Made by a program: the position numbers and the translations under genes
Source: Lumbricus rubellus
Taxonomy: Eukaryota > Annelida > Clitellata > Crassiclitellata > Lumbricidae
Direction of reading: 5' to 3'
DNA: 64,000 nt
Assembly: GCA_945859605.1 (NCBI GenBank)
Contig: OX243814.1
Coordinates: 31,841,002 to 31,905,001 of the forward strand
Notes under the pieces: generated by a model
Databases searched by the model: none
What the model was told of the DNA's origin: nothing
What the model saw: the letters and a program-made list of their open reading frames with translations, nothing else
Shown here: in pieces, positions 23,201-36,000 of the stretch
Layout of the letters: each line of letters starts with the position of its first letter
Position numbering within the stretch: the first letter of the stretch is position 1

Positions 23201-26200
23201 TATAGCGCCCCTTCAAGCTCTCTCTCTACTCACAGGTGCTCCCGAATGCAGAGCGGACACTGTGTCGGAGTTTCACGCCGAAGCGCTGAGCAGCTGTGAG
23301 CGAAGGACTTGCCCAAGGTCCTTATGTGGCGAGGTGAATGCGAACCTCGAACCTTCTGGCTCCAAGGCAACGACGCCACCACTACACCACCGCCCCCCCC
23401 CCCCGCATTGATGTGTGGACTTCCAGTTGCCTAAATTATTCTGGTCAGGCGCAGTGTTACTTGTGGGTGGACGTATTAAATAGAGAGTTCTGTCTAAACA
23501 AAGTCCTGAGCAGTGAGCACGGCATCATTTCTAGGAATGTGGCGTACAGTCGCAGTACCGTAGGTAAACAAATTGGAGAAGTTTGATGGTGTGCAGAATG
23601 TTCGAGTGTTCTGTGTGTGTGTTGGTTGAGGCTGCTTTGCCAAATATTGCTAGACATTTGAAGTTTTGCCAATGATCTTTATCCAAACCTTTTTCATCTT
23701 ATATCCTACAGGAAACTATACATGTGTACACACATTGTACATGCATGCACGAGTGCACAGCAAACTCACGTGTGCGTGAGCGCGCACGCACACACACACA
23801 CACACACACACAGACAGATAAACGAGGGCAACAAATACTGACAAACAGGAGACCATAAATTCGGATTTAATAAATTAGAAACTGGCTGCAATTAAATTCT
23901 GTGCAACAAAGACTTCCCGGATTAAATTCTTTTAATATTAAATATAAGGTTTCTTAGCGTAGGTGGTTTGCTACACCGGAGTGAGACCACCTTCCTCCTT
24001 CATCCACTGCTGATGCTGCTGTTGATGCTGCTGATGACGCTCAGGATGTTTTTCCTGAAAACTATACCAGGATATGAGATTTTGTCAAATAGAAATTGGA
24101 AAATCAGCTAAATTTAGACAAAACAAATATTGGCATGTTGCGTACCACATTATCTTCTCTTGTGGCATATTCTTCCCTGTTCTTTTATTTCTTGTCTTTA
24201 TCATTGTCATCATCGTCACTATCATCGCCTTCATTTTTTATGTTATTGCTGCGGCCTATCTTGTTTTTCTTGGTAATGACATCTACACTTCTACAGCCGC
24301 GATGTATAATGTAATAAAAACAAGGCAATGATGGCCTTGTGGGCATTTTATACGTTGGTGTCAGTGATATTTCAGTTCCAAAAATTATAAATTCCTATTT
24401 CAGTTCTAATTCAGGTTCTGAAATGATTACAGTTCTAGTTCAAGTTCTGAAATAATTTTCGTTTTATGGATCTAATACAAGTTCTTAAATATTGTCAGTT
24501 CTTTCCAATTCGGAAGAAGTATTTTTACAAATTCAGTTATCAAATAATCACAAAAATTCATCACATTGTAATAATTTATGTTCTGAAAATAATTTTTTTT
24601 AAAATTCATATTTCAGTTTTTCTGAGGTGTATTTCAGCTTGAATTCTATTCTCGCTCTCAAGATAATTTCTAATTTTCATTTTTATTTTCGTTAACGGAA
24701 ATTCAAAATTTTTACTTCTGATTTCTATTTCTGTTAATAACAGTTAATGAAAATATCACTGGTTGATGTCTGTTTGACCTCTTGTCCACTTCTTCCACAC
24801 ATGTGATTACAAGTGGGGCGTGGTGGTGTAGTGGTGGCGTCGTTGCCTTGGAGCTGGAAAGTTCGAGGTTCGAATCCATCTTGCCGCGTAAGGACCTTGG
24901 GCAAATCTTTCACTCACAATTGCTCAGCGCTTCGGCATGAAACTCTGATGCAGTGTCCGCTCTGCATTCGGGAGCGCCTCTGAGTAGTAAGAACTTGAAG
25001 GGGCGCTATAACAAGTGCACACACAAACAAACACACACACACAGACATACAGAGTCAGAGAGATGAATGACTTTCAAATTTAGCTGGAGCAAGGAATGTC
25101 TAAATTTAGCAACAGAGTGAGAAGTGGTTTGCACTGCCTATCTAGAGCTGACCTTCATTGTCCTTGGAAGCCATTCTGGTGTAGCCCCCACTCATAGATG
25201 TTTTTAATAATTCTTTCTTTCTAAATTTAACTATAGAGGGAGGCGTGGCCTACTAAATTTAGAGCCCTCTAGTGAGAGCAATGGCTTTTTAAATTCACTG
25301 GAGGGACTCCGAGGGAGGAATGTCTAGTGTGGATGGCATGCATATGATCTGGAGCCAACCTTAACTAGGGAGAATCCATTTTTAAACGCACCCATCAAAA
25401 TGCTTCTCATATTATTACTGTCTAACTTTAGCTAGATGGAGGGTGGAGTGGTTGACATTATGTGATCTGCTCTTGAAAGGTCATTCTGAACACCCTCCCC
25501 GTTCCTCCTACCAACCCACCCTACAGAGACACATGGTTTTGCTAAAGCAACAGTTTCTGGTATATTAATTATCAATGCTAGGTTTATCTAACAGGTTTTT
25601 CAATCAAACACACCAACACACAGATCCAATTGAAATTACCTTTTGCCTTTCTGATTCTCTGTTAGCAGTTTGTGCATAATGGATTTAGTTGAAGCCTTGA
25701 AGGCACACATAATTTGACCGACAGGCAAGCAATTATTACCAACTTGTGACTTGTAATTGAAGGCAAGCCGTAGTCTATCAGATGATGGATTTAATCTCAG
25801 CCTCACAGGTACTGTTCACAGTGTTCAGAGGCCCTCCAGAGACCCCACACCACGATCTGATAGAAAGAGACTCACTCTGGGGACAATTAAATTTCTCCAC
25901 TAAGTGTAAAATGTTGATCATTGCAACTTGCAATCTATCAAAGATCAAATCTAACTCAGTGGGTGAGAACAGTGAGCACTGTCATTGCCTCAGGGCAGCA
26001 GACAGCCTGAGACAGGGTGCTCATAGGCAACAACAGTTGGACAAACTGGTTTGATGATTGGCTCCATCCATGGGGGTTTCAAACTTTAGGGGTCTACGCC
26101 CATTGCAGCCCATGAGACCAGCTCTCTCAAACACCACAGGCACCCAATCAGGTGGGGCCACGCCAGCAGCAATAATAACAATAATAATAATAATAATTAC

Positions 26201-27026
26201 CACAATTTGCACAGTAACACAGGTAGCACAGCTATGCCCTTACAAAAGGGGCCTTATAAAGCAAAACAACTGCCCTACAGAGACCCAGCCAATCAGGTCA
26301 AAATAAACAAACAAATTAATTAATTTAATCTGTGGGGCAGATGGCCATTGAACATGAACGGGGTGGGGGAGGGATGGGGAGGACTTCTTGTGAAATGCAT
26401 CCCAGGACGACCCTGGAAATCCTTATAAGTGGAGAAATAGTGATTGAGTGTGGCTGTTTGATGCACCTGAGAGTTATATCTATGTGCTGTGAGAATGAGA
26501 CCCAAGTGCTGTTAAACACTCCTTGGTGTCAGAAGAATCCCATGGGTGTGCAAATCTTATGTGTTCCATGATTGGCTTCATCTTAAAGCATAGTTGTAAA
26601 AAACGTTTTTTCGTTTTTTATTTTTCCCATGGTTTTTTTATCGTTTTTTATTTTTTCTTTAACTTTATTCATTTACTTTCTGTTATTATTTTCCTTAATT
26701 TTAATTTTTTCTGATATTCCTTATGTTTTCCGCCAACTTTCAAGGATTCAGCTAACTAAAGTCATTATTTCATCGTTTAACATCGTCATTTAAGAGATAG
26801 CCTGCGTGTAGTAGGTTTATAATCAAGGTTTTCAAGATTAAAATGCGGTTTTAGATGTAACAAAGTCAAATTATTTTCCGTTTCGGTTTTTTTTTTGTCG
26901 TTTTTTGTGTGTGAAAAAACCGACGTTTTTCCTCGTTTTTTATTCCGTTTCCATCGGTTTTTACATCTATGTCTTAAAGCATGTTCTTCATGAAAGAAAA
27001 AATTCCATGTTCTTCAAGGAAGAAAA

Positions 27027-27087
<61 letters not shown>

Positions 27088-30000
27088 GCCTAGATGAGTG
27101 TGACTGTATGTAGCCATTTTTTTTCTTGATTGTAGCATTCTGACCTGGTAGATATTTTTAGCCATGCGAGTCCAGCATGTTGACAGTGTCAAGCCTGTTG
27201 AACTTTGGACATTTGCGTCACCAATGTATTGTGAATGAAGCCGAAAATAAGGTCAAAGTCCGAAATACAAACAGTTGATGAGAATCTATACCTCTTAACA
27301 TTAAAAACCTCTAGGTTAGTTTTCTTGCAAATGAAAGTTGCCTGCCTTGTTTCTGGAGTTTCCATATGAATAGTATAAGCTTGCTCTTGTTGCTTTCATT
27401 AATGCATTCATTATATAGCGCTCCTTCAAGGGTACCGCCCAGGAGCACTGACGATCCCGTCATGACCCAGGGATGTCTGAAAAGTGACAGAGTCAGGGTG
27501 GATCCTGGGGAGCAGTTGCAGCATCAAAGGGAGCCTGTTCCAGAGCAATGGACCAACTTCTGAGGAGGCACAATTCAGCCTATAGTGGCTGTGTAGGCAT
27601 GCCTTGCTCCATAGAGCAGATAGCGACCCAAACACTCAGGGTAAGGCAGCAGAGGTGCAAAGGTAAACCGGAGCAGAACCCAACAAGGACCTAAGCGATG
27701 ATTCAGTATGAGGTCGGCTGCTGGAGTGGGAGCCAGTGGGACACATCCAGCATATATAGCTGGAGACATGGCCAAATTTGTGGCAGAATGCAGGACCAAG
27801 TTCAGGCACCCCATGCAGCAACCACGTCGCTGGGAGGCCAGCACAGAGTGATCAGTGCAGTAATCTAGTCAGGAGTGGACGTGTGTTACAGTAGCGGCAG
27901 AGGTGTCTGGAGTAAGCGAGTGAGCAACGGTTTATGAAATGTGATTTTAAAAGCACACCTTTGTGTAAGTCTACCTTAGAATGCATTTACATTAATAAAC
28001 GTTTTACATTTATAGGTTCTGTAATAGAAAAAGAGGGTGGGTGCGATATGGAAATAAAACGCAGGGTGGCGATTGGAAAAACTGCAATGAATGGATTGGG
28101 AAAAAAATAGAAGGATATATAGGCCTAGGCCTATAGGCATGTGAGTACAGATACGAAAAAAAGACTGGTGAGGGCTTTGATAATACCAACAGTATTATAT
28201 GATTGTGAGACATGGACAATGATGAAGAAAATGAAAAAAAGATTAACGCTTGTGAGATGTGGATTTGGAGGAAAATGCTGAGAATATCTTGGATGGAAAA
28301 AAGGACAAATGAGTGGGTACGCATAGAGATTGGTATTGAAAACAATGACTCGCTATAACAAACATTGCTAAGAAGAAAGTTCGGTTTCTTTGGTCATGTT
28401 ATGCGCTCAAATGGACTGGAAAAAGATATGATGTTGGCATACGGAGAGGGAAGAAGAAAACAAGGGTGGCCAAGGAAAAGTTGGATGGATGTGATTCACG
28501 AAACAACAGGAATGAACTTGGAAGAACTAAGGGAAGCAACATCAGAAAGAAAGCAATGGAGAAAATGGATCATGTCGGTCGCTAGAGCTCAGAGAGCTGA
28601 AAGCACAAGGTAACCTTAGAAAGCACTTGTTTGAATCCATCAGTTTTTTTGTGTGCAGCACATTTATCGGATAAATAAACTGCCATGTGATCATGTGTTT
28701 TTGTACATACTTGTACCTGCGTGCGTATGTGTGTACATGCGCACAGACGGACAGACATACATACATTTTACAGATTATGGGGGAGTGTGGAATGTTACAC
28801 CAGCATTATAGGTTAAAAATCATTTCCTAAGCGTTAAGTGGAATTGTAATATGACTGACACATGTGAACAAAAAACATCGAATCTGTAACCAATGAAAAC
28901 GCTTGAAGAGAAAAAACTGACAAGTTGTCAACAGCGGGAGACAACAAAACATTCTCATGAGTGCTTGAGAGTTGAGACTTGGTACGAAAAACACCCTACA
29001 GCACCAACAAACTGAATAGCACACATTAAGCAGGGTGTCTTTTTATAGGGTTAGTTTTCTTGGCCCAAAAAAATAAAAGGCAGAATGTAGGCATCTAACG
29101 TAGCACGACTCAATGCACTTTGTTCCTGATCTATGTAACAGCATACATTGTGCATATGTGCGCAGTTGCACACACATCATACATCATGCATAAATACTAT
29201 AATGATTTCACTCCATATAGGTGTTAAAAACGATGAAAACCGAATAAAAACCAAATAAGAAACCGAATAAAAACAAGGTTTTTTTTCAGAAATAAAAGAA
29301 ACTGAAAAACCAGATAAAAAATGGAAAAGGAAAATAATATGACTTTGTTGCATTTTGTATAATGTATATACTTCATTTTAAAATCTGAAACTTTATTTAT
29401 GCAATTTAATTTTAATCAGCAAATAATACGCCTTATTAGTGAACATTAAGTGGGCCTGACATTAATCCGTGCAGCGAGTACTTTATTTCTAAAACCTTTG
29501 GCTTAGTAATAAATTTAATAAGAAATTGAGAAATAAAAAATATGGAGTTTAAATTTTAAAACAGGAGTCCACGTATTCCACACTGACATAAACATAAACA
29601 ATTAAAAATAAACTGTATAATAGAGTGTACTCAACTAAAACAAAACATGTACTTGCAATTTTTAATTTGTACTTGTCACCAAATGTCATCAGTTCTGGAT
29701 GCCAGTGTTGGGTACAAGTAAATTATTTAAATACTAGCCCGCAATCGAATGTGTTGAAATGCGCTACATAAACGGAACACAATTGAACCACCATTTGAAA
29801 CGGGCACGAATTGAAAGGCAAGGCTTATCGACGGGTGTATGTGTTGAAAACGGTAGAATTTGAAAATTTGCTTTTTTTAGGCCGCAATCGATTGTGTTGA
29901 AATGCGCTACATAAACGGGACACAATTATCAACGGGCGTAGGCCTATGTGTTGAAAACGGTAGAATTTGCAAATTTGCTTTTTTAGGCCGCAATCGAATG

Positions 30001-33000
30001 TGTTGAAATGCGCTACATAAACGGAACACAATTGTCAACGGGCGTATGTGTTGAAAACGGTAGAATTTGCAAAGTTGCTTTTTTGTTTAAAAGATTGCGC
30101 TTTTCCCCAAACATCATTCTGCAAACCCGGCCGTGTTGGAACTAAACGTTTTGGTGAAGTTTCGAAAGCAATCAATGAAGAAAGTTCGGAGATCTTTGAA
30201 GCCGTGCCAAACGCGGTTAGATTTTTATTTATATAGATTATAGATTGTCCACAGTTATTTGTCAAGTCAATTTCTCCCCATAGGATGTGATGTTATTTGC
30301 TCGTTTATATTGTTTATTTAGCATTGTCTTGATATTCTGCCTTTGTTTCTTTTCCTGCCAATCTTGCAAGTGTGTTGCATTGTTTGGCATTTGGCTAATT
30401 GGCTTTCTGTCTGTATGTCCAGCTTCTCTGCAGGTAATTTGAGTGTTAATGTTGCCTTTGCAGCAGACACAAAGTGTAAGATTTCGAAGATGCTGCTTGT
30501 GCTAGGCGAATGTTTTTGCATGGTCCTGGCTTATAGAGTTATAGACATTGATACTTGCATCGAACTTATATAGCTCATTACTCAAGGCAGGAGTTTTCTT
30601 ATGTCAGTACCCAGCTGTGCTCACAAATCACTGCTCACCATCCAAACAATTATATGTACTTCTTGGTTAGAGAGGAGAGGAGGAGGAGGAGGAGGAGAGG
30701 AGGAGGAGGAGAGGAGGAGGAGGAGGAGGAGAGGAGGAGGAGGAGGAGGAGGAGGAAGAACAAGTCTTCTTCTTCTTCTGCCAAACTGGTTTATGAGGTG
30801 TTGATGACTTCATTAGCCTTAGTATACTATATGTGAGGAATGGGGGGGGAGCCTTTCTTCCCTCTGACCATCTTATCTGCAGGCAGTGGTGAGAATGTAC
30901 AATCTGTACACTGATAGCCGTGTTTATTGTCTACCAGTTAGGCATATATAAATATAATGCAATTATGCATGTACAAAATTGTACACATTTCATTCCTGGT
31001 TGGAAAACAGACTGGCATCCTTGTTTTAAGTGTCCAGCGTTATAACTACGGTAGTAGACAATCCACTGTGCAACAATCGTGGCTTACTTAGGGTTTGATG
31101 CTTGTAGGGGAAGAGAAGCAGAGTCCTGAAGCTAGCTCTGTGGCTGCCCTGCCTATGGAGTGTTAACGGCTTTATGAAGAGCATTATCTTAGCCTCTGAC
31201 ATTATTAGGGTGCGGCTAGTGGCCAATATTTTTCCTTCACTCCGCCACTGGTTGCACTATGCTAGTGCCAGTCCCACGACTGGATAAAGGAGGAGGGCAA
31301 TACTAATCATTTCTGTTATGACACCTTGTCCTTAAACAGTAACACGCAAGCAATAGTTTCCCTCAAGGTCTCCTCTTCTCCTCCTCCACAGTGTGTGGTC
31401 AGTGTACTCATTTATGGCTGAGATGACTGTGGCTCAGATGAAGCAGAAATATTTTTCAACCAAATTTCTGTCCTGTGTGCAGATTTCAACTCCCAATCTC
31501 TCATTTAACAGTTCAGCTTACCAACCACTATGCTATTTCTATAGGACGTTGCCAACTGTCTTTATTTGATACAGCAGTTTGGACATATTAAACATTGTAG
31601 GATCAGCAGCAGTATGTTGTTAGATTCAGAGAGAGGCAGTTTTAGGAAATTTATCTTGTAGTTATAAATACAGGTGATGATGTAAGGAGCATTGGGTCAC
31701 AGTTTTTTCTCTCACAGTTTTTATCTCTTCTGCTAAGCCACAGTGCCACACCAAAAGTTTTGAGTGACTTTTTCTCTATCAACTCAGCACCCGATGTTGA
31801 CTTTGCATTCTCTCCTGCATGCTCCTCTCTGGTTCCTATCTGTGGTCACGTGTTAAGTATGCCAAGGGCACATGTGTCTGATAACTGAGCATGTGTTGCT
31901 TTTATTAAGTTCCAGCGTTATCGCACATTTTCCACACATCAGCATCTGTTTCTAATGGCATTCTGTTGTTGAGTACTTTACAATAAGTACTTGAGAACTG
32001 AGGAATTTTCTCTGTTGAACATTCTGAGCGTGTATTATATACCGGTATGTTTGATCTCTGATGGAAAATACCTGTGTTATACACTGAAGTGTGGCAGGGC
32101 ATGCTGATTTGTTAACCTTTTATATTCAAGATAAAAATGGCAGTTTAGCCTTGCCCAGCAAGGTTGCCATATAGATTTATGGTTGGGGTGTCCTAAGTAT
32201 ATTAAAACATGTCCCGGGTGCCCAAACCCATTCTTGTGGCTCTGGCCATCTATACCCTACTATAGCTGTCACTGCTTCATATGATAAATATACTCGTAAA
32301 TTGTTGCATGCATGCTATTGTGCACTGCATGTATGATAGTATTATGTTGGTCATTCATTCATTCATTCATTCATTCATTCATTCATTCATTCATTCATTC
32401 AGAGCATTTATATAGCGCCTCTTCAAGAAACTACTCAGAGGCACTGCCAGCCCATACACATTCACTACTAAAGAAGATTTGTGGTATTAAAGACAAAATC
32501 CTGGTTGACCTTTTCTACATCTCAGTGTTATTTTTTAACTGATCTTCAGTCGTTGGATGAAATTAATGAAATTAATACTCCAATGCGATCAGATGCGTAA
32601 AGTTCTTGCACCTGAGAACATAAAAAAAGTCAGACTCAGCTACAGGTATAATAATGAATTCTTTGATCTATGCTTCTGTGTGGAAAAACTTCATTGCTAC
32701 ACCATGGCTGTTCCATTGCTAGTGAGTTTGCCATTGGTGCAGAAATAATACACCAGACTTGATGAATGGATCACACCTACATTCAGCAATATCACCAAGA
32801 TAAATTATCCTGATTGCGTTTCCTGCCCGCCCCCTCAGCCTTGCCTGACTACCTCAGGACTAGGTACTAGTGGGTGTACACTGTACAGTAACTCCAGTTC
32901 TAGGTCAGCTACTCCTGCAGTGAGTGGCCAGAGGTATAAAAAGATTTTTGCGTTGTTGTCTCCGCCACTGCTAGTTCTTTGGCAGATCCAGTCCCAAGCA

Positions 33001-36000
33001 TGGATAAAGGAGGAGGGTGACACTAATAATCTTTCATATGAAGCAGTGTCTTAAATAGCAACAAGAAATGTGTCATATTATGTCATCTGCTGATTCAAGT
33101 AACTTTTAGAAACAGCCATTATAAGGCCTAAAAAAATTTGTGTGTTTCCGGTAACAGAGCTAAAAAAAATTGGGTAGGTAGGTCGAAAAATATTTTTCTT
33201 TTGGTAAAATATTTTTATGCAGTGACTATCCGAAAAAGTATACCCCACTAGTCTTTTTTGCACAAAGGTACACGTTGCAACAAAGTACGTGTTCTAAGCA
33301 AGTATAAACTGCCTATTTCCCGACTGTCTGCACCTAAACTGCTCTAGAAAACAGTCCTATTAATTTCATTTTGTTGACGTCTTTTCTGTTATGTCAATAC
33401 AAATGTAAAAAAAATATTTATAAAGAAAATTAAATTTTAAAAAAAAAATTTTTTTTGCCAAATTATTTGAGTTGCGGCAATAAAAGAGGGTCGGTCGGGT
33501 TACCGGAAACACAACATTTTTTAGGCCTAATGACGAAAAAAGTCTTCGTTGGTAGAAAAAAACGAGGACTTGAACAAGAAACCTAATCCATGTTTGATGG
33601 TTGGCTCCAAAGTGGAGTCCTTTTTGGATCGTGCCGAAAGATCACGACTGTTGACAACAGTCGCTGAACTATCATTCGAAACATGACAAACTTCTAGAGC
33701 ACCGCTTGTAGGCCAAGCGCAGGGCACCGGCTTATTCACGAGCGCTGTTGTGTGCAGTGCAGTGCACCCAGAGCATTATTGTCTGATGATGTTAGTGTTG
33801 GGTGTGAGTGATCGATGTATAGATGAGTCTGCTGATAGACAATTAGTGATCTGAGTGGAGTTGTGCTGATCGTAGCTCATTGGATAGACGTCTTGCCTAC
33901 AGACTGTGGACTAAGTCCATTGGGATAAGGGTAGCCACTGTTGAATGAGAATTTTCAAATGAGATCTATAAGCTGAGTGGTGGAAGTTAATAAGGTTGGG
34001 ACTCTAGATTTCGAATGGCTCTTTTCCTGCCAACCTTGATTCAGTCGCCACGTTTATATTGCTAGCAAAGCCAGTGCTCAGTCGTTAGGCCAAAAAAATA
34101 ATGTTGTGTTTCCGGTAACCCGACCGACTCACTTTTATTGCCGCGACTTGGAAAATTTTGTGGAAAAAAACTTGAATATACATCAACTTATCTATAGGGC
34201 TGAAAGTGAGCCGGGTCGGTCCGGGTCTGAGACCCGGCATCGATTTTCGAGACCTGCTGTTGCCGGGTCTCAGCCGGGTCGCAAAACAGGCCGTCAGATG
34301 CCAAAAATGTAGTTAAAAATGGTAGGATTTTCGGTAATTTTGGGCAAATGACTATAGAAAAACATCGTCAGAAAAATTTATGGGCCAAAGGCGTGATCGT
34401 CCGCCAAAGTGAGACCCGGCAACTTTTCCAAACCACTCAGCCATATGTAAAAAACCTTAGCTATGCATGGTAATATATGTAAGTTGTATAGTATTCAATA
34501 TTGTTTCTAGTATGCTCTAGATACTGACTGAGCAGTTGTATCATAAGCAATCTAGTATTTATAAGATTTCCAATTATATAATGCCAGTATACACTATACA
34601 CTGTATAGTGTATAGCTCCATTTATATAACAGTGTGAAGGTGATCAGTTAAGTTTGTTTCTATGTGCACTTGTTATAGCGCCCCTTCAAGCTCTTTCCAC
34701 TCAGAGGCGCTCCTGAATGCAGAGACACTGCATCGGAGTTTCACGCCGAAGCGTTGAGCAATTGTGAGTGAAGCACTTGCCCAAGGTGGATTCTAACCTC
34801 GAACCTTCCGGCTCCAAGGCAACGACGCCACCACTACACCACCGCGCCCCACAAAACGGCTACAACGCATAAATGTCACGTAATATGTTTGACTGATTGA
34901 CACATTTGTTTTTCCATGCACCATGATTTGCTTGGCTGATTTGCTGTATTTTGATCTCTGGTGGATTGAGTGTTGAAAATCAACATCGACAGTGCATAGA
35001 TGCCAGAGAGAAGACATGTCTGTTGTTTAGTGCATGGATGCCATATAGACATCATGTGTGTGATTTACTGACCCACCTGTTAACATCATCTCTTAACAGC
35101 TCTCTTCTGCTTCTGCTGCGTGTGGCCGACATACCTGGAATACCTCAGTGTCAGTGTTGTTGAAAGTACCGGGCAAAAGTACTTAAGTAAAAGTAAAAGT
35201 AACATGGATTTTAATTACTTAAGTAAAAGTAAAAGTACTCATCACAAATTTTACTTAAGTAAAAGTAAAAAGTAGCCCCTTTAAATAATACTTTTAAAGT
35301 AAAAAGTGAAAGTACCGAGTCTTTATATAAGCTTAACTCAATCGATTATTAACCTTCAAAAATACTAAATTCTCTAAATGGTTATTGTTGAGTCTACAGT
35401 GCACGCTTCCGATTCATTTTGTTAGCACAATGCACAGCTGAAGAGTCGTTCTGCTGCAGAAATGGCAGTGCATCCAGAGTGCACCACCCATCGAAAATCT
35501 ATTTTTAGGCATGCGAATTTGAATAAGCTGTCTTAGCTTAGCGAATAGAAATGTTAATTAGCGCTTTGAAGTAACGAACATTGTAAGGAGTGTCGCATAA
35601 ATTGTAACGAAGTAAAAGTACTGAAATATGGGTAAAATTTTACTTCGTTGAAAGTAAAAGTATTTCAATTTTTCGATACTTCATTACATGTGAAAGTACT
35701 CAAATTTTTACTTAAGTACAGTAACGCGTTACTTTTACTTCGTTACTGTACAACACTGCAGTGCTCATTGTATGTATTACATGTATTTTGATTCTGCAGA
35801 AAACTTTGTAGGGCACAGTGGTGTAGGGGTATGTTCGGTGCCTTGGAGCCAGAAGGCTGCGGGTTCAAATCCACCTCAAACCGCTGTGTGGGGACTCTGA
35901 GCAAGTCTTTCACTAGCAATTTCTCATGCACTTTGGCATTCAGTGTCCGCGCTGTAGTCGGGAGTGCCTCTCAGCAGAAATCTTGAAGGGACGCTATAAA

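Noticed and set aside
33865..33945. tRNA-like sequence GTAGCTCATTGGATAGACGT
   Set aside because: A-box-like start but no convincing B box or acceptor stem; at most an old SINE head of another family.
35152..35758. 8-bp target duplication for the AAGTAAAAGTA element
   Set aside because: CTCAGTGT and CAGTGCTC share a motif but do not align as a direct repeat, so no duplication is claimed.
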